Shown here piece after piece: positions 25,538 through 34,424 of a DNA stretch of 64,000 nt. The DNA is taken from the NCBI RefSeq assembly GCF_029537395.1, contig NZ_CP120677.1:1922001-1986000 (forward strand), written 5' to 3'. The DNA is from Tissierella sp. Yu-01. GTDB lineage: Bacteria; Bacillota; Clostridia; Tissierellales; Tissierellaceae. Position 1 is the stretch's first letter. Each line of letters starts with the position of its first letter. Both the position numbers and the translations under genes were made by a program. Under the pieces are notes generated by a model. It made no database searches, had not been told where the DNA came from, and saw nothing but the letters and a program-made list of their open reading frames with translations.

Positions 25538-25964
25538 TGCCATATATACACAGTTAATAATGGAGCATAATAAAAGCTCCCATAACAAAAGGGACTTAGA
25601 AAACCCTGATATTATAGAAAGGGGTCATAACCCTAGTTGTGGAGATGATATAACTCTAGAGCTTAAATTGAACAACAATACTATAGAAGACGCTTCCTTT
25701 GTAGGTCATGGATGTGCAATATCTCAAGCTTCAACCTCTATTATGATTGATTTGATCAAGGGATTATCTATTGCAGAAGCTCTTGACTTAGTAGAGACAT
25801 TTATAGGTATGATAAAAAAGGAAATAATAGATGATAGTGAGTTAGAAAAACTAGAGGATGCAATTGCATTGAAAAATATATCAAATATGCCTGCTAGAGT
25901 AAAATGTGCAGTACTTGCATGGCATACTTTAAAAGAAGCTATAGCAAAAGGTCATGAGTCGTAG
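25527..25964 (+). CDS. sufU: Sulfur-transfer protein SufU
   Basis: The 145 residues carry the three zinc-ligand cysteines of SufU: HNPSCGDDITLEL, GHGCAISQASTS, and RVKCAVLAWHTL, with the usual aspartate in CGDD. SufU accepts persulfide from SufS in Gram-positive bacteria. It overlaps sufS by 11 bases. Its last codons form the left arm of a strong terminator, so the stop is within the hairpin. Complete and normal in length. Confidence 0.93.
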   Translation: MDLNAIYTQLIMEHNKSSHNKRDLENPDIIERGHNPSCGDDITLELKLNNNTIEDASFVGHGCAISQASTSIMIDLIKGLSIAEALDLVETFIGMIKKEIIDDSELEKLEDAIALKNISNMPARVKCAVLAWHTLKEAIAKGHES

Positions 25965-25985
25965 GCTCATGACCTTTTGCTTTTT
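25944..25985 (+). terminator. Terminator of the suf operon
   Basis: GCAAAAGGTCATGAG (25944-25958) pairs perfectly with 25966-25980 and is followed by T. The sufU stop codon lies inside it. Confidence 0.85.
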
Positions 25986-26093
25986 ACAATAATTCTAAAT
26001 CGATTAGTAAAAGAGTGGTCGAGGTTACTTTTTATCAATTAAATTTCATTATTCTTAACTCTTTTAATACAATGCTTAGTGTATACTACATGA

Positions 26094-26984
26094 TCATTTC
26101 TTTCTTTCAACTACTATATTATTCACTTTTTCGTAATATTTCACGATACCGCAGTGATCATCTTTTTCATTACCATCGGCTTTTAATGCTTGCATGATTT
26201 CCATAACTTGAGATGTTAATGGTAGTGATGTTCCTAACCCGTGTGAAGTATCCAATACATTTTGTAAGTCTTTAATATGAAGCTCTATTCTAAATCCTGG
26301 ATCAAATTTTCTATCCAATACCAATGGGGCCTTTGCATCTAATACTGTACTTCCTGCGAGTCCTCCCCTTATTGCCTGGTATACCAATTCTGGATCCACC
26401 CCAGCCTTAGTGGCTAATGTAAAGGCTTCGCTCATTGCAGCGATATTCAAAGCAACTATTATTTGATTAGCAAGCTTCGTAATATTTCCAGCACCGATTT
26501 CACCAGCATAAACTACAGATCCAGCCACGGCCTTCATTACATCATAGCACTTATCAAATACTTCTTTCTTACCACCGACCATAACAGAAATAGTTCCATC
26601 AATAGCCTTTGGTTCTCCACCACTTACAGGTGCATCTAGGAATTCTACTCCCTTTTTATCTAATGCTTCATATACTTCTCTACTCTTTAATGGATCAATA
26701 GAGCTCATATCTATAACTACTTGTCCTTCTTTAGCACCTTCTATTATTCCATTCTCACCTAAGCAAATTTGTAATACCTGAGGTGAATTTGGCAACATAG
26801 TAACAATTACATCCGTCTTTTCTGCTACTTCCTTAGGTGAATTTGCCGCCTCTGCTCCTAATGCTACTAATTCTTCAACTGATGCTTTGCTCCTATTATA
26901 TACGACTAAATCATAGCCTGCCTTTACTAAATTCTTGCTCATAGGTTTCCCCATAATACCTAATCCAATAAATCCGATTTTCAT
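26094..26984 (-). CDS. garR: Tartronate semialdehyde reductase (2-hydroxy-3-oxopropionate reductase), first copy
   Basis: The 296 residues match beta-hydroxyacid dehydrogenases: IGFIGLGIMGKPMSKNLVKAG (NAD(P)-binding) at the start, DAPVSGGEPKAIDGTISVMVG the substrate-binding segment, and GAGNITKLANQIIVALNIAA with the catalytic lysine. The C-terminus ends with DDHCGIVKYYEKV. Such enzymes reduce tartronate semialdehyde to D-glycerate. A second copy lies at 30355-31242 in the same operon. AAAGGAG stands upstream of the start. The upstream sequence is a relic of pyruvate kinase, whose end overlaps the ribosome site region. Confidence 0.88.
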   Translation of the reverse strand: MKIGFIGLGIMGKPMSKNLVKAGYDLVVYNRSKASVEELVALGAEAANSPKEVAEKTDVIVTMLPNSPQVLQICLGENGIIEGAKEGQVVIDMSSIDPLKSREVYEALDKKGVEFLDAPVSGGEPKAIDGTISVMVGGKKEVFDKCYDVMKAVAGSVVYAGEIGAGNITKLANQIIVALNIAAMSEAFTLATKAGVDPELVYQAIRGGLAGSTVLDAKAPLVLDRKFDPGFRIELHIKDLQNVLDTSHGLGTSLPLTSQVMEIMQALKADGNEKDDHCGIVKYYEKVNNIVVERKK

Positions 26985-27002
26985 TATGATTGCTCCTTTC
27001 CA

Positions 27003-27509
27003 TAAAAGTTACCATTTCCTTATGGGTGCAGTTAGTAGCTATTATATCTCCATCTTCAAAATTAGCTAATAAGTCCTCTTCTGGGTTCCCGATACAAACT
27101 CTATCTGTACCTACCTTATTACCAATTTCTTGACCTATTAATAAAACTTTACCGATAGTGTGAACTTTAATCATATTCGTTGTACCTGATAAGCCTACTG
27201 GAATAGCAGTTGTAATCACTACTAAATCTCCTTCACTTACACACTCATTCTTAATAACTACACTTATTGAATTTTCTATAACCTCATCTGTTGATGTACT
27301 CACAGGACCGGCTATCGGATAAACTCCCCATTCTAAAGCTAGTTTTCTTCTAACTGCCCCTGTAGTTGTTACTGCTATTATAGGTGCCTTTGGTCTAAAT
27401 TTAGATATAGCCTACATACATTTACACCATTTAAAAATAACTTCCTTAAAATTTCTTTTGATTCAGATGCAGTTCCTAATGTAGCTACAATTTTTGTTTT
27501 TTTAAATTT
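27003..27509 (-). pseudogene. Decayed pyruvate kinase with internal deletion
   Basis: An AGGAGG ribosome site remains at 27515-27520, but no ATG follows. The sequence then reads KKTKIVATLGTASESKEIL and NGVNVC, the start of pyruvate kinase. It jumps, out of frame, to ISKFRPKAPIIAVTTTGAV, LALEWGVYPIAGPV and SEGDLVVITTAIPVGLSGTT, the C-terminal domain, and ends with a piece of the PEP-utiliser-like tail (GKVLLIGQEIG, NFEDGDIIATNCTHKEMV). The catalytic barrel is gone. The homologue in tartrate operons is known as TtuE. As the operon makes glycerate, loss of a dedicated pyruvate kinase is in keeping with the cell's own enzyme taking over. Confidence 0.85.
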
Positions 27510-27546
27510 GTATACCTCCTGATAAGAGACTACTATTTAAGTTTAA

Positions 27547-28521
27547 TTATTTATTCACTACATTTACAGGATTGCCCTTAAGAAATGATATAAGATTATC
27601 TATTGCCACATTCATGAGTCGGGCTCTTGACTCCTTAGGTGCCCAAGAAATATGAGGTGTAATAATGCAATTTTTAGCTTTTAACAATGGGTTATTTTGT
27701 TTTATTGGCTCATGAGATACCACATCCAAAGCTGCACCTGCTATCTTACCATCATTTAATGCGTTAGCTAAATCTTCATCAACTATTAATTGTCCTCTAG
27801 ATGTATTAATTAACATTACATTATTCTTCATCTTTGCTATTGTATCTTTATTTATGATACCTTTAGTTGAATTTGATAATGGACAGTGTAAGCTGATTAT
27901 ATCAGAATTAGCAATCAATTCATCTAATTCAGCATACCTCATGAAGTCATTTTCTAAAGAAGGATTATAAAAGCTATCACTGGCTAAAACATTTAATCCA
28001 AATTCCTGTGCAATTTTTCCAACGTTTTGTCCTATTCTACCATATCCGATAATTCCCATAGTCTTTCCTGATAATTCAATTAAAGGATAGTTCCAAAAAC
28101 ACCAGTCTAGATTATTTCCCCAATCCCCATTAAATACAGCCTCACTATGTGCTCCTACATGATGACACATCTCAAGAAGAAGAGCAAATGTCATCTGAGC
28201 TACCGCTGCCGTCCCATATGTGGGGATATTCGTTACAGTAATTCCCTTTTCAATTGCCGTCTCTATATCAACAACGTCATAGCCTGTGGCTAATACACCT
28301 ATATACTTTAAATTTGGTAGTACATCTAATATTTCTCTAGTCAAGGGCGTCTTATTTGTAAATATTATATCAGCATCCCTTGATCTATCAATAATTAGAT
28401 CTTTTCCCTTTAAATCATAGGATGTCCTATCATATATATGAACATCACCAAATACATCTAGACCCTCCCAAGATAAGTCTCCTGGATTTAATGTATAACC
28501 ATCCAATACAACAATTTTCAT
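27547..28521 (-). CDS. D-2-hydroxyacid dehydrogenase (hydroxypyruvate/glycerate type)
   Basis: The 324 residues have the D-2-hydroxyacid dehydrogenase layout. A catalytic domain of two parts encloses the NAD domain with GKTMGIIGYGRIGQNVGKIA. The substrate region includes NTSRGQLIVDEDLANAL (catalytic Arg), a Glu in HEPI, and the His in TPHISWAPKESR. GVLATGYDVVDIETAIEKGI is typical of glycerate dehydrogenases. Interconversion of hydroxypyruvate and D-glycerate is likely, consistent with the operon. I take the second of two tandem ATGs (28521), with AAGGAGG six bases upstream. Confidence 0.85.
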   Translation of the reverse strand: MKIVVLDGYTLNPGDLSWEGLDVFGDVHIYDRTSYDLKGKDLIIDRSRDADIIFTNKTPLTREILDVLPNLKYIGVLATGYDVVDIETAIEKGITVTNIPTYGTAAVAQMTFALLLEMCHHVGAHSEAVFNGDWGNNLDWCFWNYPLIELSGKTMGIIGYGRIGQNVGKIAQEFGLNVLASDSFYNPSLENDFMRYAELDELIANSDIISLHCPLSNSTKGIINKDTIAKMKNNVMLINTSRGQLIVDEDLANALNDGKIAGAALDVVSHEPIKQNNPLLKAKNCIITPHISWAPKESRARLMNVAIDNLISFLKGNPVNVVNK

Positions 28522-28566
28522 CATTAACCTCCTTAGCACCAACTCATATTTACGAAATATTATCCC

Positions 28567-29292
28567 TTACCACTTTACTTCCTTTCTCTTTTTTACCATA
28601 CTTGCTCTCATATCCCTGAGTTCATCAATAGAAGGCTTGATACCTAATTCCATAGCTTTTCTACAAGGCTCAATCATTGGCAACTCTGCAGCTATCACTC
28701 CTCTACATGCATCTGCTAATCTATGAGCAATTTCATGTGGTATCTTTACTGCACCATGCATATCAGCATGTATTAAATCACCAGGACTCACCGAAAGTCC
28801 ACAAACTTCTACTTCACAATTATAATCTTCTACATGTATATATGCATGAGAAACTAGTATCTCTGTAGAAAATAAATGAAAGCCCAATCTATTGCAATCA
28901 TTAATATCTCTGACTCCACCTTGGGTTAGAGTTCCTATGGAACCAAGGGATTTATGAACTGTAGCTTGAACTTCTCCCCAGAAGGACCCGATAGGTGTCG
29001 GATCAATATCTTGGATTACTGCAATTGTAGGTTCTACTGAATTTCTTATTGTTTCATAATAGGAGAGTAGCTTCTCATTACTTTCTATGCCCCCTGGTTT
29101 TGATGCACTAATCTTGGCTGTAGTAGCGTATCCAACAATAGCTTTATTAGTATTCTCAGTTCTTAGCCTCATTCCTGGTATCATGAACCCTTCTGTAAAT
29201 AGTCTCATGTTAAAGGTCTCTAGTGCATTACATACAGTCGGAGTATCAAAACAACTTAACTCTTTTAATTGTTCAACAGTTAATCTATCCAT
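28567..29292 (-). CDS. RraA-family protein (HMG/CHA aldolase-like)
   Basis: The 241 residues belong to the RraA-like fold. LSCFDTPTVCNALETFN stands near the start, then WGEVQATVHKSLGSIGTLTQ and GGVRDINDCNRLGFHLF, the metal and oxalate-site region with the conserved GxxRD, followed by VSPGDLIHADMHGAVKIP. Members act as 4-hydroxy-4-methyl-2-oxoglutarate aldolases or oxaloacetate decarboxylases, splitting off pyruvate. The substrate here is not told. The ATG at 29292 follows AAGGAGA at eight bases and is preferred to one 14 codons upstream. It lies in the sugar-acid operon next to the DapA-like aldolase. Confidence 0.8.
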   Translation of the reverse strand: MDRLTVEQLKELSCFDTPTVCNALETFNMRLFTEGFMIPGMRLRTENTNKAIVGYATTAKISASKPGGIESNEKLLSYYETIRNSVEPTIAVIQDIDPTPIGSFWGEVQATVHKSLGSIGTLTQGGVRDINDCNRLGFHLFSTEILVSHAYIHVEDYNCEVEVCGLSVSPGDLIHADMHGAVKIPHEIAHRLADACRGVIAAELPMIEPCRKAMELGIKPSIDELRDMRASMVKKRKEVKW

Positions 29293-29357
29293 TACAATAT
29301 TCTCCTTTTGCATTAATATATACTCTTTCTTCATTTTCTAATAGTAGTCCTTTTATA

Positions 29358-29394
29358 AATAATAGAGATTAGATTGATCCTAATCTCTATTATT
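29358..29394. terminator. 15-bp perfect hairpin inside the sugar-acid operon
   Basis: Positions 29358-29372 pair with 29380-29394 around a 7-base loop. It lies between the DapA-like gene and the RraA-like gene. No long T run follows on the minus strand, so it may be an mRNA processing or stabilising structure instead. Confidence 0.6.
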
Positions 29395-29406
29395 AATTAT
29401 CCATTT

Positions 29407-30321
29407 TTATGCAGTTGCTACATTCCCCAATAGTCCTGCCTTTTCCATTTCATTTTTCATAATTTCTAGAACATTGCCTTCACTACTCATATTAGGTTTA
29501 AAAGGTTCTCCAATATCTAAACCCATTAAATTTGCCATATCCTTTGTAGCCACAGGAAAACTAGCTTTATCCATTGACAATCTAACAGGATGTAATTTGT
29601 ATTGTTGTTCCAATGAACCTGCCAAATCTCCTTCTATAAACTTATTGTATATTGAAGTAACCAATTCTGGAAACATATTTGCTGTTGTTGCAATACATCC
29701 AACTGCCCCATGTGTAATTGCAGCGTATATTAATGTATCCTTACCACCTAAAACCTTAAAGTTTATATCCCTAGTTCTTCTAATAAACTCACTCGTTTGA
29801 GTCATATCTCCGCTAGAATCTTTCATACCTATAATATTTTCTACATTTCTAGCCAATTTCTCGACGAGATTTGCTGACATTGTATATCCAACTCTTCCTG
29901 GATTGTTGTACAATAACATAGGCGTTTCAGGTACTGAATCAGCTATAGACTTAAAATGTTTATATAATTCTTCTTCAGTAGGTTTTAAAAACATAGGTTG
30001 TAGAACAGAAACACCTGATGCTCCCAATTTAACACCCATCTGAGCTAACTTGATACACTTGCTAGTTTTAATAGCACCAATTCCCATATATACTGGTACA
30101 CGCCCAGCTGCTTCTTCAATCATTATTTTAAGTCCAATTTCCATTTGGTCATCATCTATAGAATAAAATTCTCCATTACTTCCAAATGCCAATATCCCAT
30201 GAACTCCGCCTTCTATTACATGATTGACCATCTGTCTCATCTTCATCTCGTCAATATTTTCGTTTTCATCTATTGGTGTCAATATAGGTACTATTATTCC
30301 CTTGATAAAATCTGTGTTCAT
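29407..30321 (-). CDS. DapA-like (dihydrodipicolinate synthase family) lyase or dehydratase
   Basis: The 304 residues fold as a TIM barrel of the DapA/KDG aldolase group: IKGIIVPILTPIDENENID, then GSNGEFYSI. PMLLYNNPGRVGYTM holds the proton-relay tyrosine and IIGMKDSSGDMTQ the Schiff-base lysine. Sequence alone cannot distinguish dihydrodipicolinate synthase, N-acetylneuraminate lyase, 5-keto-4-deoxyglucarate dehydratase or related aldolases. The neighbourhood of tartronate-semialdehyde reductases and glycerate kinase favours an aldolase releasing pyruvate and tartronate semialdehyde. The start is preceded by AGGGGGAG. Confidence 0.82.
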   Translation of the reverse strand: MNTDFIKGIIVPILTPIDENENIDEMKMRQMVNHVIEGGVHGILAFGSNGEFYSIDDDQMEIGLKIMIEEAAGRVPVYMGIGAIKTSKCIKLAQMGVKLGASGVSVLQPMFLKPTEEELYKHFKSIADSVPETPMLLYNNPGRVGYTMSANLVEKLARNVENIIGMKDSSGDMTQTSEFIRRTRDINFKVLGGKDTLIYAAITHGAVGCIATTANMFPELVTSIYNKFIEGDLAGSLEQQYKLHPVRLSMDKASFPVATKDMANLMGLDIGEPFKPNMSSEGNVLEIMKNEMEKAGLLGNVATA

Positions 30322-30354
30322 ATTTATTCTCCCCCTTCTAATTAAGTCATATAT

Positions 30355-31242
30355 TTAATTACTTCTAATTTCAGTACCTGTTAACTTTTCGTAATATTTC
30401 GCAATCGCACTGTGATCATCTTGTCCACATTGATCTGCATGAAGTGTTTGTAGCATTTCCATCACTATAGCTGTCATTGGAAGAGGTGAGCCTACTCCAT
30501 GTCCAGTTTCTAAAGCATTATTTAAATCCTTGATGTGTAAGTCTATTCTAAATCCTGGTTTAAAATTCCCTTCCATTATCATAGGAGCCTTAGCGTTCAT
30601 AACTGTTGAACCTGCTAATCCACCTTTGATAGCATCAAAAACTAGTCTTGGATCCACTCCTGCTTTCTTAGCTAGCATAAAGGCCTCTGATACAGCTGCT
30701 ATATTTAAAGCTACAATTACCTGGTTAGCTAGTTTAGTTGTATTGCCAGCACCAATTTCACCACAGTGCACTGCACTGCCGCCCATTACCATTAAAATAT
30801 CATAAACTTCTTCAAATACTTCTTTATCTCCTCCAACCATGATGGACATGGTACCATCGATAGCTTTTGGCTCTCCTCCTGATACAGGTGCATCAATCAT
30901 ACGTATGCCCTTTTCACTACATGCCTTTTCTATTTCCTTAGATGCCAAAGGAGCTATAGAACTCATATCTATAAGTATGGTACCTTCTTTCGCACCCTCT
31001 AACACACCATTTTCCCCCATAACTACTGTTTTTACATGAGGTGAGTTCGGTAGCATTGTAATTATTAAATTACATTCTTGAGCAACTGCTTTTGATGATT
31101 TGGAAGCTATAGCTCCATTCTCAACTACTTGTTCTATGTTAGCTTGTATAACATCATAAACTACTACTTCGTGACCTGCTTTAAGTAAATTTCTAACCAT
31201 TGGTTTTCCCATTATTCCTAATCCAATAAAACCTATTTTCAT
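30355..31242 (-). CDS. garR: Tartronate semialdehyde reductase, second copy
   Basis: The 295 residues repeat the layout of the copy at 26094-26984. IGFIGLGIMGKPMVRNLLKAG, DAPVSGGEPKAIDGTMSIMVG and NTTKLANQVIVALNIAAVSEA are conserved, including the catalytic lysine. The two proteins are clearly paralogues, with many identical stretches. Both would reduce tartronate semialdehyde or a related 2-hydroxy-3-oxo acid. GGAGAG stands before the start. Two copies in one operon may have diverged in substrate, such as one for methylated or longer acids. This copy sits downstream of the transporter genes. Confidence 0.88.
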   Translation of the reverse strand: MKIGFIGLGIMGKPMVRNLLKAGHEVVVYDVIQANIEQVVENGAIASKSSKAVAQECNLIITMLPNSPHVKTVVMGENGVLEGAKEGTILIDMSSIAPLASKEIEKACSEKGIRMIDAPVSGGEPKAIDGTMSIMVGGDKEVFEEVYDILMVMGGSAVHCGEIGAGNTTKLANQVIVALNIAAVSEAFMLAKKAGVDPRLVFDAIKGGLAGSTVMNAKAPMIMEGNFKPGFRIDLHIKDLNNALETGHGVGSPLPMTAIVMEMLQTLHADQCGQDDHSAIAKYYEKLTGTEIRSN

Positions 31243-31265
31243 TATTATCTCTCCTTTGTTTTATA

Positions 31266-32771
31266 TTATTGATATGCTTTAGCTTTATTTATTTTTAATT
31301 GTTTTCTTATAGACAATATTAATGATATTAATGCACCACAAACAAATACTACAGCTATTGGCTGATTAAAGATAGCAAAAATATTACCTTGTGCATATTG
31401 AAGTCCTCTTCTTAAGTTTATTTCGAAGGTTTCTTGTAATACAAACCCTAATATAAATGGTGGTAATGGATATTCAAATTTGTTTAAAAGATATCCCACT
31501 ATACCAAATAAAATAACTGCCAAAATATCGAAAGCTCTATTATTAAGTGCAAATGCACCTACAGAACAAAGGATAATTATCATTGGTAGTAATATGTTTT
31601 TAGGTACACTAAGAACCTTAACAAAAAGTCTAATTCCAAGAAACTCAAATATTAGCATAGCAATAGTCGCTATCACCATTGCTGCAAATACTCCATAGAC
31701 TACACTTGCGTTATTTGTGAAAATAAGTGGTCCTGGCTGTATCCCATGAAGAACAAAACCACCTAACAGCATTGCTGTTACTCCATCTCCAGGTATTCCT
31801 AAAGTCAGTAGTGGAATCATTGCACCACCAATTGTTGCATTATTTGCTGTTTCTGATGCAACCACTCCATCAATAATTCCAGTACCAAATTTTTCAGGGT
31901 ACTTTGATTGGTTTTTTGCTACTGAATATGCAAGAATGTTACTTGTACTTCCCCCTATTCCAGGCAAGATACCTATCCCGATACCTATTAATGTAGATCT
32001 TAAACAATTTATAGTTTGAGATTTAAACTCAGAAAGGCTAAAGCCAAATCCTTTTATTTTAAAGTTAGTATTTACCTCCATATTTTTGTTTGAACCCAAT
32101 GAGCCTGCAGTATTTATTACTTCTGAAATAGCATAAAGTCCTACTAGAACTGTGAGCACATCAAATCCTGAACTCAACTCTATACTACCAAATGTAAATC
32201 TTGAAACTGAATCTACTGGAGCAAGTCCAATTGTTGCAAACATCATTCCTAAGACACCAGCAATTAGACCTTTAATTATAGATTTACCTGCTAAGCTAGC
32301 AATTAATGTTAGTGAAAAAAGAGTTACTGCAAAATATTCCCATGGCCCGAACTTAATGGTTAACTTTGCTAATTGAGGTGCAACAAATATTAATGCAGCA
32401 ATACTTAATATGGTTCCTATTGCTGAGAAAACAATTCCAACACCTATAGCCTTCCCAGCTTCACCTTTCAAAGCCATAGGTCTTCCATCAAAGCATGTAG
32501 CTATTGAAGAAGGGGTGCCAGGCATATTTAATAGAATTGCTGAAATAAGTCCCCCTGAGATTCCTCCAATGTACAGTGCTACTAATAATGAAATACCCAC
32601 TGTTGCAGATAATGAATATGTAATAGGTAAAAACATTGCAATTGCCGTAGTCGCTGTTAATCCTGGAACAGCCCCAAAAATTATACCAACAACTACACCT
32701 ATGAAAATCAAGGCTATACATATAGGATCACCTATGACTGTTAAGAAACCAGTTGCTAAATCTAAAAGCAT
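31266..32771 (-). CDS. tctA: Tripartite tricarboxylate transporter large permease TctA
   Basis: The 501 residues form about eleven or twelve membrane helices of the TctA family, with VIFGAVPGLTATTAIAMFLP-like motif (GIIFGAVPGLTATTA) near the N-terminus, GISGGLISAILLNMPGTP, and IGIGILPGIGGSTSN midway. It is the main permease of the tripartite transporter, working with TctB and the periplasmic TctC. Substrates in this family are citrate or other di- and tricarboxylates, terephthalate-type compounds or sugar acids; here a sugar diacid is plausible. It lies directly downstream of tctB in the same transcript. Confidence 0.9.
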   Translation of the reverse strand: MLLDLATGFLTVIGDPICIALIFIGVVVGIIFGAVPGLTATTAIAMFLPITYSLSATVGISLLVALYIGGISGGLISAILLNMPGTPSSIATCFDGRPMALKGEAGKAIGVGIVFSAIGTILSIAALIFVAPQLAKLTIKFGPWEYFAVTLFSLTLIASLAGKSIIKGLIAGVLGMMFATIGLAPVDSVSRFTFGSIELSSGFDVLTVLVGLYAISEVINTAGSLGSNKNMEVNTNFKIKGFGFSLSEFKSQTINCLRSTLIGIGIGILPGIGGSTSNILAYSVAKNQSKYPEKFGTGIIDGVVASETANNATIGGAMIPLLTLGIPGDGVTAMLLGGFVLHGIQPGPLIFTNNASVVYGVFAAMVIATIAMLIFEFLGIRLFVKVLSVPKNILLPMIIILCSVGAFALNNRAFDILAVILFGIVGYLLNKFEYPLPPFILGFVLQETFEINLRRGLQYAQGNIFAIFNQPIAVVFVCGALISLILSIRKQLKINKAKAYQ

Positions 32772-32783
32772 TTATATCCCTCC

Positions 32784-33341
32784 CTAACCTAATACTCCTG
32801 ATGGTAATAAAAGTGAAAAACCTCTTGTAAATAACATGTACACTACAACAGAAAATACTGCTGATATGACAATTATAAATGGAAGCTTTTTTGACCTACT
32901 CTCAGGTGAAGTAAGCAATGTCATTTGAGCCACTAGGAAAAATGTTGACATAATTATAAATCCAATACTTTCAATAAATATTGCTAGTAAAAAGAGAAAT
33001 ATAAAAGTTAGCGCAATAGATTTCTTATCTTCTTTAGCATCTGCAAGTAATGCTTCCTCAGCATCAATAGACTGTTGTATTATACTTTTATTATTTTCCT
33101 GTATATTAAATGTGACTTCTTCTTTTGGGGAAGTGTCTCTTTTGTATGCCTTATATCCAACTACACATTGAAAAGAACCAAGGATTAACATTAAATAGGC
33201 TAAAACCTTTGGTATACTAGCCGAATTTATACCAGTATCCCCGAATGCATTATATTCTTTAATAAAAAAGGTTCCAATTAAATATAATACTGATAATACT
33301 ATGAAAAAGATCCCAGAATACATTTCCTTTTTTGTGATCAT
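32784..33341 (-). CDS. tctB: Tripartite tricarboxylate transporter small permease TctB
   Basis: The 185 residues have four membrane helices with a cytoplasmic charged linker of about 40 residues between the second and third. The start KKEMYSGIFFIVLSVLYLIG and the middle segment LTFIFLFLLAIFIESIGFII are characteristic. TctB is the small membrane subunit. It is placed between tctC and tctA, with 12 bases to the latter. The hydrophilic stretch rich in Glu, Asp and Lys (EENNKSIIQQSIDAEEAL-like) is longer than usual. I have no reason to doubt function. Confidence 0.85.
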   Translation of the reverse strand: MITKKEMYSGIFFIVLSVLYLIGTFFIKEYNAFGDTGINSASIPKVLAYLMLILGSFQCVVGYKAYKRDTSPKEEVTFNIQENNKSIIQQSIDAEEALLADAKEDKKSIALTFIFLFLLAIFIESIGFIIMSTFFLVAQMTLLTSPESRSKKLPFIIVISAVFSVVVYMLFTRGFSLLLPSGVLG

Positions 33342-33402
33342 AAAACTACCCTCCTATCAGACACTTGATCTTACCTTGTAAGGTCAAGTGTATTTATAAG
33401 TA

Positions 33403-34407
33403 CTACTTACCTTGTAATTTCTCTGAGATGCTCATAAGTCTCTCTAGCTCATTGCTAAAATACACTTCGGTTTCTTCAGGACTTAAATAAAATGGTTGCT
33501 GTTGATATGCATTATAAATTTCATTTCTATATTCCTCATTATTTTGAACTATATCTTCTATTGAAGCACTAATTTTATCAATTATAGCTTTATCTGTTCC
33601 TTTAGGGAATAATAAAGTATAAGAACATTCAAATTCGACTTCAACACCGCTTTCTGATAGAGTTGGAATCTCTGGATATTCAGTTATTCTTTCACTATTT
33701 GCAATCGCTAAGGCTTTAAACTCACCCGTATCTACATAGTCTTTAACTGATGATAATGAATTACATATTACATCAACATGTCCACCTAATAAAGCGGGTA
33801 TTCTCTCTGAAGCACTGCCAGAATCAACAACATTGAACTCTGCCCCTGCATTTTGTAAACCAATTGCTACCCAGTGAGTTGTTGCTCCTGTATTAGCCGC
33901 AATTTTATATTTTCCTGGATTCGCTTTTGTATCAGCAATCATTTCCTCTATGGTATTCCAAGGAGAGTCTCCTCTTACTAGAATCGCATCTCCTATACTT
34001 CTAGCAGTAATTGGTCCCATATCAAAATCCTCGAACCCAAAGTCAATGACACTTGCAGCTTGACTAATATTTAAAGCTACGTGAGTAAGTAAAATTGTAT
34101 ATCCATCATTTTTGGAATCCTTTACCTTTGCTGCTGCTATTGTTCCACCACTACCTGTAACATTTGTAACAGCAAAAGGTTTTCCAAGTTTCGCTTCTAA
34201 ATGTTTCGCTAACACTCTAGCATTAAAATCTGTATCCCCTCCAGCACTAAATGGGATAACGATCTCAACAGATTTAGTAGGCCAATCCACTCCAGCATTT
34301 TGTTCATTATTGGTATTAACATTACTTGTACCACTACTACATGCAGTAGTTAATACTGAACTTAACAGCAACATACAAATAAGTTTTAATATCCTAGTTT
34401 TTTTCAT
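33403..34407 (-). CDS. tctC: Tripartite tricarboxylate transporter binding protein TctC
   Basis: The 334 residues begin with a lipoprotein signal (LLSSVLTTACSSG, acylated Cys at about residue 23). The TctC/Bug-family fold follows with WPTKSVEIVIPFSAGGDTD, then TGSGGTIAAAKVKD and GHVDVICNSLSSVKDYV. The protein would capture a carboxylate outside the membrane and hand it to TctAB. It is the first of the three transporter genes on the transcript. Genes of the operon in front encode glycerate kinase and a hydroxyacid dehydrogenase. Confidence 0.9.
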   Translation of the reverse strand: MKKTRILKLICMLLLSSVLTTACSSGTSNVNTNNEQNAGVDWPTKSVEIVIPFSAGGDTDFNARVLAKHLEAKLGKPFAVTNVTGSGGTIAAAKVKDSKNDGYTILLTHVALNISQAASVIDFGFEDFDMGPITARSIGDAILVRGDSPWNTIEEMIADTKANPGKYKIAANTGATTHWVAIGLQNAGAEFNVVDSGSASERIPALLGGHVDVICNSLSSVKDYVDTGEFKALAIANSERITEYPEIPTLSESGVEVEFECSYTLLFPKGTDKAIIDKISASIEDIVQNNEEYRNEIYNAYQQQPFYLSPEETEVYFSNELERLMSISEKLQGK

Positions 34408-34424
34408 AAATATCCCCCTAAATT

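Noticed and set aside
27310-27540. Second UGA-containing selenoprotein in the garR/pyk gap
   Set aside because: The frame is broken by a deletion and a frame change, fitting a pseudogene and not recoding.
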